Source: Struthio camelus
Taxonomy: Eukaryota; Chordata; Aves; Struthioniformes; Struthionidae
Length of the DNA: 64,000 nucleotides
Assembly: GCF_040807025.1 (NCBI RefSeq)
Contig: NC_090942.1
Location: 43,230,911-43,294,910 of the forward strand
Reading direction: 5' to 3'
Shown here: piece after piece, positions 57,899 to 64,000 of the stretch
Numbering within the stretch: position 1 is the stretch's first letter
How the letters are laid out: every line of letters begins with the position of its first letter
The notes under the pieces: generated by a model
The model's database searches: none
Seen by the model: the letters and a program-made list of their open reading frames with translations, nothing else
What the model was told of the DNA's origin: nothing
Translations under genes and position numbers: made by a program

Positions 57899-58141
57899 GG
57901 AAACAACTCATTACACATTATCTGCTGTAATGGCAATGTTTATGCAGAAAAAGCTAAAGATCAGCCAAAATTTCATTATAGCAAATTGAAAATACTGCAA
58001 GATGAATGCAAAAAGCGTTTGGTAGAAATTGAAGGTACTGAAGTAAAACGTTCCTTTTTTTTCCATATTGAACTAGGAACAAAACATGTTGCAAGATTCA
58101 AAGATAAAGCTAGAAAAGATCACCAAGACCGATTGCTCTGA
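57899..58141 (+). other. Lysine-rich open stretch of unknown origin
   Basis: About 80 open codons ending in TGA at the edge of the CR1 fragment, without an ATG near its 5' end. The translation (for example FHYSKLKILQDECKKRLVEI and KHVARFKDKARKDHQDRLL) is rich in K, D and E and reads more like protein than neighbouring chance frames. I do not recognise it. It could be a retrocopy fragment, part of an old transposon, or chance. Confidence 0.2.
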
Positions 58142-58149
58142 TGCTCTGT

Positions 58150-58850
58150 AGAACATGGGCCGTAGACTTCCATGTTCGCCCCTGCTGGAACCAGAGCGTT
58201 TCTTTCAGGAGAAAAAAAATCCAGTCTAACATGGCTATTAATGAGGTTCATTATGATTTGCTCTTATTGTTGGGCCTTCGAACCTTATTTTTAATCTAAG
58301 GTGTTCCTATCTTCAGCTCTTTCTGATGGATGATGCTATAACTTTATCTGTTAGGCGGAAGAATTATCTGCTAATAAATTTACGTTCTCTCTGTAGATAC
58401 GCACAGGCTGCGTTAGCCTTCTTTTGTGATGAAATGAACAGGTTGCTCTCCTTAAGTCTTCCTCATGTTTTCCTTATTTTTATCATCCTGCTAGTTCTCT
58501 GTTGAATCTCCTCCAATTTTCCAATATCCTTTTTGAACTGCTGATGCCAGCAGCGGACTCATTTGGCCGGTACGCTGCCACCAAACACGGAGATAATATA
58601 TCCTACTTACTCCTACTCAATATTCCCCTGCCTTTAATCACTTAGCAGAAGGGCTGGGTTAGCGGCTAATGTTCAGTGCAGCCTCCAGCTCTTTTCCAGG
58701 CGGTCAGTGTTTCCTCTGAGCGAGCACTGCCCTTTCCCCTGAGGATGCCCCGAGCCCTGTTTCCTCCGCTGTCTGGATTGGTGTTCGGCTGTGTTAAGCG
58801 CGTGTTGTCTGGCTGCAGCCAGGCCACAAGGTGATGCCGGCTGCTGTGTG
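58150..58850 (-). mobile_element. Old CR1-type LINE fragment, antisense
   Basis: The + strand follows the reverse complement of the amniote CR1 3' half in order: ctgctagttctctgttgaat (about 58490), cctccaattttccaatatcc (about 58510), a ctcctactcaatattcccct block (about 58610), ctccagctcttttccaggc (about 58685), and a block resembling the 'agctgtattaaaacacat' segment (about 58790-58830). Heavily diverged. Confidence 0.7.
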
Positions 58851-61800
58851 CCACTGCCCTGGCTGTTGCCTCCTTTGCCGTTCCTCCTATCTGCACGGCA
58901 ACCTTCAGGACAGTGGCAGAGCTTTAAGATTTATTTCGTGATCCTTCAAAGCAAAGCGTCGTATTTCGGTTGCAGGCACAAGCACAGATTCTCTGTTCAG
59001 GGATCTTTTCTCTCCCAGTTGCTCTTCTGTCTAACAACAGGTACATTGCCACTGAACTATATAATGTCACCAAATGGTAATAAGCAAACCCACCAAGTTA
59101 TGTGCAAATTAGGTTTAGTTCTGCAAAGAAACAATTCTAGTTAATGAGAATGCTTAATCACCAAGAAGTATCTAGCAAACACTGGCAGGGAGGTTACAGG
59201 ATAAAAACCGCGTTACTTTGCCCCTCAAGGGCTGCTGACACCTCATTTACATCTCACAGAAAAGCACTGCTGCAATCCTCTCCATGCGAATGTGGCAAAC
59301 GAGAATGTAAAGGCTTATTAATAATTGCTTTCTTCCAGTTAGTTCTTACCCCTCTGGTACTCCTTTGTGGGCGTTATCGTTTGGCTTTCCAAACTGCAGC
59401 AAACAGTTTTATACTTGCAATTTGCCTCTAGATACTGTAAGAGCACTTGCATGCACCTGAGCGTGTTCAGCTCACTGCAGACCTGCCCAGCACCCCCAAG
59501 CCCCATGTGGGATCCCCCCCCCCAGCCTGCGACCGCCCTGCACCTCATCTCCGTCATCGCAGCGCTGGTGCCATCGCGCTGGAGGCCCGCCTGCCCCTAA
59601 GCCGGGCTCCCAGGGAGCTACGGCACCGGCGCTGGCTTGTGCCGGCCGCTCTGCGCCAAGACTTCTCCAGCTGGTGCTCTTTGAAAAGCTTCAGGGCGAT
59701 CCTGCTAGCTGACTGTCGAGAAGCCCACCTTGCAGCTCCGATGAGATCACAGCATCCACGACTCCTCCGGAGACCAGACATTTCAGCGTGGGATGACTCA
59801 TGGAAGGAAAGGCTTGTCTTCTTAGCGCATACCGACAAAACTCCCGTCCGTGGAGACTACCCTTCCTGCCCCACCCCCCCGCACATCATTTTATACTGTG
59901 TTTTAAACTACTGATTCCTAGGGAAAAACATGTCTGATTGATTGCAAGCTTCAGTGGGAAACAACAAAGCGTAGCTCCCCGAGGCCACAGGAAGCACCGG
60001 CATACCAAAGCGCCAGCAGCAAAGAGCTGGTGAAACAGAGGCAGCTTTTAGAGGTGGACACAGAAACCACATTGGCAGAGCCCCTCCACAGACACTGCTG
60101 AATTAGAGCCGTCCAGGGGTTGGTTTAGCGGCACCAAGATTAAGGCAATCTACGGCTAATCCCAAGATGAGGAGCAGGCTACAGCGGCATAAATACAACC
60201 TGTGGTCTACAACATTTAAATCAGGATTCAAACTACACAGGTCAGACCCTACAAGGAAAAAAAAAAAAAAAAACTGTAGGATTCAGAAAGCCTGAAGTCC
60301 GTGACATAAAACTAGACTGAACAAAGTGCTTGAGCGTACACTGCGGGGAAGAGTCCTGGCTGCGGATGGAGGAGACAACGACGCAAGCTGAGTCTGTCTC
60401 TAACTTCGAAGTTCCACCTTTTGCTCTTCATATTCCCCACAGAGCTGAGCTAATAAATACACGAGCTTTCCACTCCTTTTTGCCAAGCCTGCCGAATGCA
60501 TGTGCAGTTCCCGCTCTGACCCTTTCTGCTGCCACCTCTGCGACTCCAACAACTGAGCGGCTAGTATCTACAGTGACTCCTATTCTTAAGGAGCTGTAAA
60601 ACTGCATTGTAAAGCAGATTTGTTCTTATTCATGGGGCAGTGATGCCATATTACGAGCCTCTGCAACGTGCTTGTAGATCAGTGCCGGAGGAGCACTGGG
60701 CACGCAGCGCGGACCTGGTTAACGGCAGCGTGGAAGGATGCCGTGGATCCGCTTGTGGATCCCTCACAAGATGAATGCACTGCTAGAAGGATATAGTAGT
60801 TTTTACTATTACCCTGCATACACTAAAACAGAGGTAGTCCTCATAAGCCTCTATTCAAAACCTGAAAATTTCAGGAAGTTTTGTTAAGCTAATTATTCTC
60901 AGCATTAAAAAAAAAAAAAAAGAAAAAGATATCAGGCTCCCCCCATTCCCTGCCCCCAAGAAAACAGGCTGCCTTCTTCCATTCTCTAGGTCTTTCCTGC
61001 ACTCATTTCCTTCCTTGGGTGGAAAGAGGTTTAATATCTCCCTGTTTTAAGTAGGGGAGAAAGCTGCAGGTTGAACCAGATGAAAGTGACTGAAATATTA
61101 CTGGAGCTACAGCAATTATCCTTTTTTTTTTTTTTTAAACTATCTTTCTCCTTTGCCACTGTCCTTTATTAAAAGCCTGTATTGATTTTTATTATCTGTC
61201 CCTCTGCGTGCTCTCCCCCTGGTTGCTCGGACGCTTACAGGAATTTAAATAGACTTTCAGAAATAGCGCTCTCAATTCAGAAGGTTGTTTAAAAGGACGC
61301 TGTTAAGACATCTCAGTTTTTATTTAAAAACTTGAACTGAACTAGTATTTTCCTTCATCGGAGAACAGCTATCAATATAAACATTCCTCACGCTGTAACA
61401 TAATAAACTGAGGTGGTCTAAAGAAAAAAGAAGTGACATTAACTTACTGTTTTATATAGTTACAAGAATTGGTGCTAGAATGTTGTATAATACATTTTTC
61501 TTTTTATTCCCTTGATACTAAAATGCGTGATGAGAAAGGGGGGAAAAAATCAGCAGCAAGAATCAAGCTTTTGTTCCCTGCACCTAAAGAAAACACCTTT
61601 TCCTGATTATATTCAGATTAGAAAATTATACTCTAACAAATCACAGCCGCAAGCTACCTTCTCCTTCTCCACTATAGAGCATGGAAATTTTTTTCAAAAA
61701 AAAAAGCATTATCTTGACACAGCCATGCTGAATGATGCATCTTTCTCCTTTCTTGTTTGTTTTGTTTTATTACCTGGCTAATACTGCCCACAAAGAATAG

Positions 61801-64000
61801 TTCCTGAGCAGCTACAGAAGCATATGGTAATTAGATAAGAGCCATCAATGGATGCAACAGAATAGAAGGAAATCTAGAAGGAGATAACTAGGTGAATAGG
61901 TTTTACACAACTGAATGATGTGTGAAGGAAATGAAATTGGATTACCGAGCTTGCAGTATGTGACCCCATCATTCAAGTTTATCTACAACATATAAGACCA
62001 ATTCTCCTTTCCTCTGGTCTCATCATATATTTCTGCAGTATCCTATTTATTTCCTCAGTGAGCCATTTGCTACCGCACATGTCAGTCATTTCAGCTTTCT
62101 GCTGGGTCCACAAAAAAAAAAAAAAAAAGAGCAGCATTTCCCTACTCCCTACCCCCACTATATCCCCCTTTTCCTTTCGGAAACTTCTCTTCCCTGACAT
62201 TTCTACAGTGCATTCACCAGCCTGGTCTAACAGCACGTAGCAGAGATTTAAAGACCTTGATCACAGATGCCTCTTCTCTGCTGCACGGAGCTCCGAGAGC
62301 ACAGTGCTGCTGTGGGTGGGGAAGGAAGGTCAAGTGCTGCTGACATGATCTGGAAGTATTTAACACCTTTACTATTACCATCTGTACACTGACTTAACCC
62401 CAATAGAGGAAGAAGAAAGCTTGCACGTTTTATGTGGCGGGGAAGGTGGCATTCGAGAGGACGTGCCTTTGGGGCATGCAGGACTGACCCTGAGGGACAA
62501 GCCAACAGCAGCACACTGAGATGCTCCTGGCTGCGCGGAGCAGGCGGGCGCCTCCGCCGGGTTCAGCGTAGAGGTGCCACAAGTAGCACAGCCGCGCGGG
62601 GAGGGACCATCTCAGGCCCCAGACATTCCTATTTTCTCCAGCGCGTTTTCCTTTTCCACCTAGAAGTTCTGCCCTCGCAGGAAAGAGAGGAATTTGGCCA
62701 CTTCTCTGGGATTTTGAGGACGTTTCCAGCCAGCTTTGAACAGCATTTCCAACTAGAAACCCGCAAGCCTGGACAAAAAACCTGGGCAAGCAAGCTAGTG
62801 ACGAGTTTGAACTCCAGTCCTATCCTCGTTTCAGCCGAGAGAAGAAAGAGATAGGAAGCATAATACAATAGGTTTTATAAAATAGCTAATGGCTTTTAGA
62901 GTCAGCAGGTGCTCTCTGTGACCCAAAAGAGCTAAATGGCAAACAAATTATAAACACCCAGAGCCCGTTTAGGGAGGCAGGCTTTGCAGTCGCTCTTTGA
63001 TGAAATACTCAGTGCAGCCTGGTCAGTCAGCTTTGCCCTTGTTCATCTCAACGCTTTATCAGGGATCACATTTCCTGTTTCAAAGGCCACTTAGCAGTGA
63101 CAGGTCTATGACTGCACAGTGTTGATTTTAAAGTGTGGCTCCCCTCCAAGGAGGGACTGTAAAAATGACGACATTGGAGTCAATGCTTGTCTCTGCGACC
63201 TTTGATCAAAATTTATTCAGTTTACAAATAAAAAAAAAAGCATGCATTTTTTTTCAGTCTTTTAATTCTGCTTCTAATGGTAAGCCTGGGCTCCCTTCTG
63301 TTTTTATATTGCTAGTTACAGTAAAGTGTTTTGACAGCCAAGTCCTCTGTTTACTTAGGTGTTCAGAGGTAATTTGATAGTCAAATTTTTACTACCTCTT
63401 CCCTATTCTCTCCCCATCCCTAATTATACCCTTGAGTTATAAACAACTGTACTCCATGAATTCAGCGAGGAGCTGGAACATAAAGAATTATCATGAATCA
63501 GGCTCAAGAAAATTAAGGGCTCTCTGTGCAGATTGCTGACTTGAAATAGTTATCAGAGGAAAATTGGTACCAAACAGGACTTGGCATATTTATGCTCTGG
63601 TCATCAGGTCTATTGATTAAGGAGCTGTTATTAGTTACACACAGTCACCTCTCTGAAAAGACAATATCCTTCAAAAGCGGCAGCTCTGCTGAAACAGTGA
63701 AATGCCCCATGCATACGCCTCTAAGCGTAGCTTCTACAGGCAGAAATGTGCAGCGGGCAGCGATTCCCCACATCTGCTCTGAACATGCAACCACAGCAAG
63801 TGTCTGTGCCTTTGAACCCATGGCAATCCCCTCTATCCTCCCACAACCCCCCCGAAAGGAAGTGAACTTACACTGCTAACTGCTAAAATTCATGCAGGAA
63901 TGGTCCACACAAGAACTTTGGGTTGAATCTCAATTTTCAGGCAAGAAATGCTTTCCTCAGACAGCCACAGAAAGTAAAAGATAATCCAGTAAAGATCTAA
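58851..64000. other. Intergenic, no gene recognised
   Basis: A CpG-rich patch (about 59460-59720) yields a 155-codon open frame without family resemblance. A- or T-runs lie at about 60259, 60907, 61122 and 62111. Region 62880-63110 is a further candidate conserved element. Confidence 0.55.
62880..63110. promoter_or_regulatory. Candidate conserved non-coding element
   Basis: Non-repetitive, moderate-GC sequence with TCF-like ctttgatgaa, a GATA-type ctttatcag and an AT-rich aaattataaac core. It resembles ancient enhancer sequence; inference only. Confidence 0.25.

Larger units (their letters stand above)
49955..58149. other. Intergenic, no gene recognised
   Basis: Mostly AT-rich with a CpG-rich patch (about 51660-51990). 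Includes a candidate conserved element at 53180-53420, a 21-bp tandem duplication at 55511 and a lysine-rich open stretch at 57899-58141. Confidence 0.55.

Noticed and set aside
59447-59914. 155-codon open frame on the + strand
   Set aside because: Coincides with a CpG-rich patch; the translation is Arg/Pro/Ala-rich and unlike any family I know.

Overview
The window looks like vertebrate nuclear DNA, most likely from a bird, although a non-avian reptile is not excluded. Coding exons are short and separated by GT-AG introns. Repeat density is low. The only interspersed repeats I can recognise are old CR1/L3-type LINE fragments and degraded MIR-like SINE pieces. The gene order, GLIPR1-type CAP genes pointing right followed by KRR1 pointing left, matches the conserved amniote GLIPR1-KRR1-PHLDA1 neighbourhood.

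Region 1 (1-4654) is non-coding sequence upstream of the first gene. Region 2 (4655-21117) holds two tandem GLIPR1-like genes on the + strand. Each has six coding exons with the same phases and almost the same lengths (180/246/113 or 110/83/27/last). Each encodes a signal peptide, a CAP (CRISP/Antigen 5/PR-1) domain, a cysteine-rich hinge and a C-terminal membrane anchor. Copy 1 is open throughout (301 aa) and carries a proline/histidine-rich stalk that copy 2 lacks. Copy 2 would encode 265 aa but has one in-frame TGA at codon 45 in exon 1, while all its other exons and splice sites look intact. It is therefore a very recent pseudogene, a polymorphic null allele or an assembly error.

Region 3 (21118-26308) is the convergent intergenic stretch with the 3' ends of GLIPR1 copy 2 and KRR1. 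Region 4 (26309-31769, - strand) is a complete ten-exon KRR1 gene (386 aa), a small-subunit processome factor with a KH domain. Its CpG-island promoter (about 31500-31990) contains an ETS site, a GC box and three phased copies of the ZNF143/THAP11-type element.

Region 5 (about 32000-64000) contains no gene I can support. It looks like the start of the gene-poor interval between KRR1 and PHLDA1. It holds a CpG-dense island with a strong splice donor (37886-38258), AT-rich homeodomain-site clusters that look like candidate conserved regulatory elements, simple repeats, a MIR-like SINE and an antisense CR1 fragment. I found no clear undescribed system. The best leads are the fate of GLIPR1 copy 2, the copy 1 stalk, the triple ZNF143-type array and several symmetric motifs in the desert.
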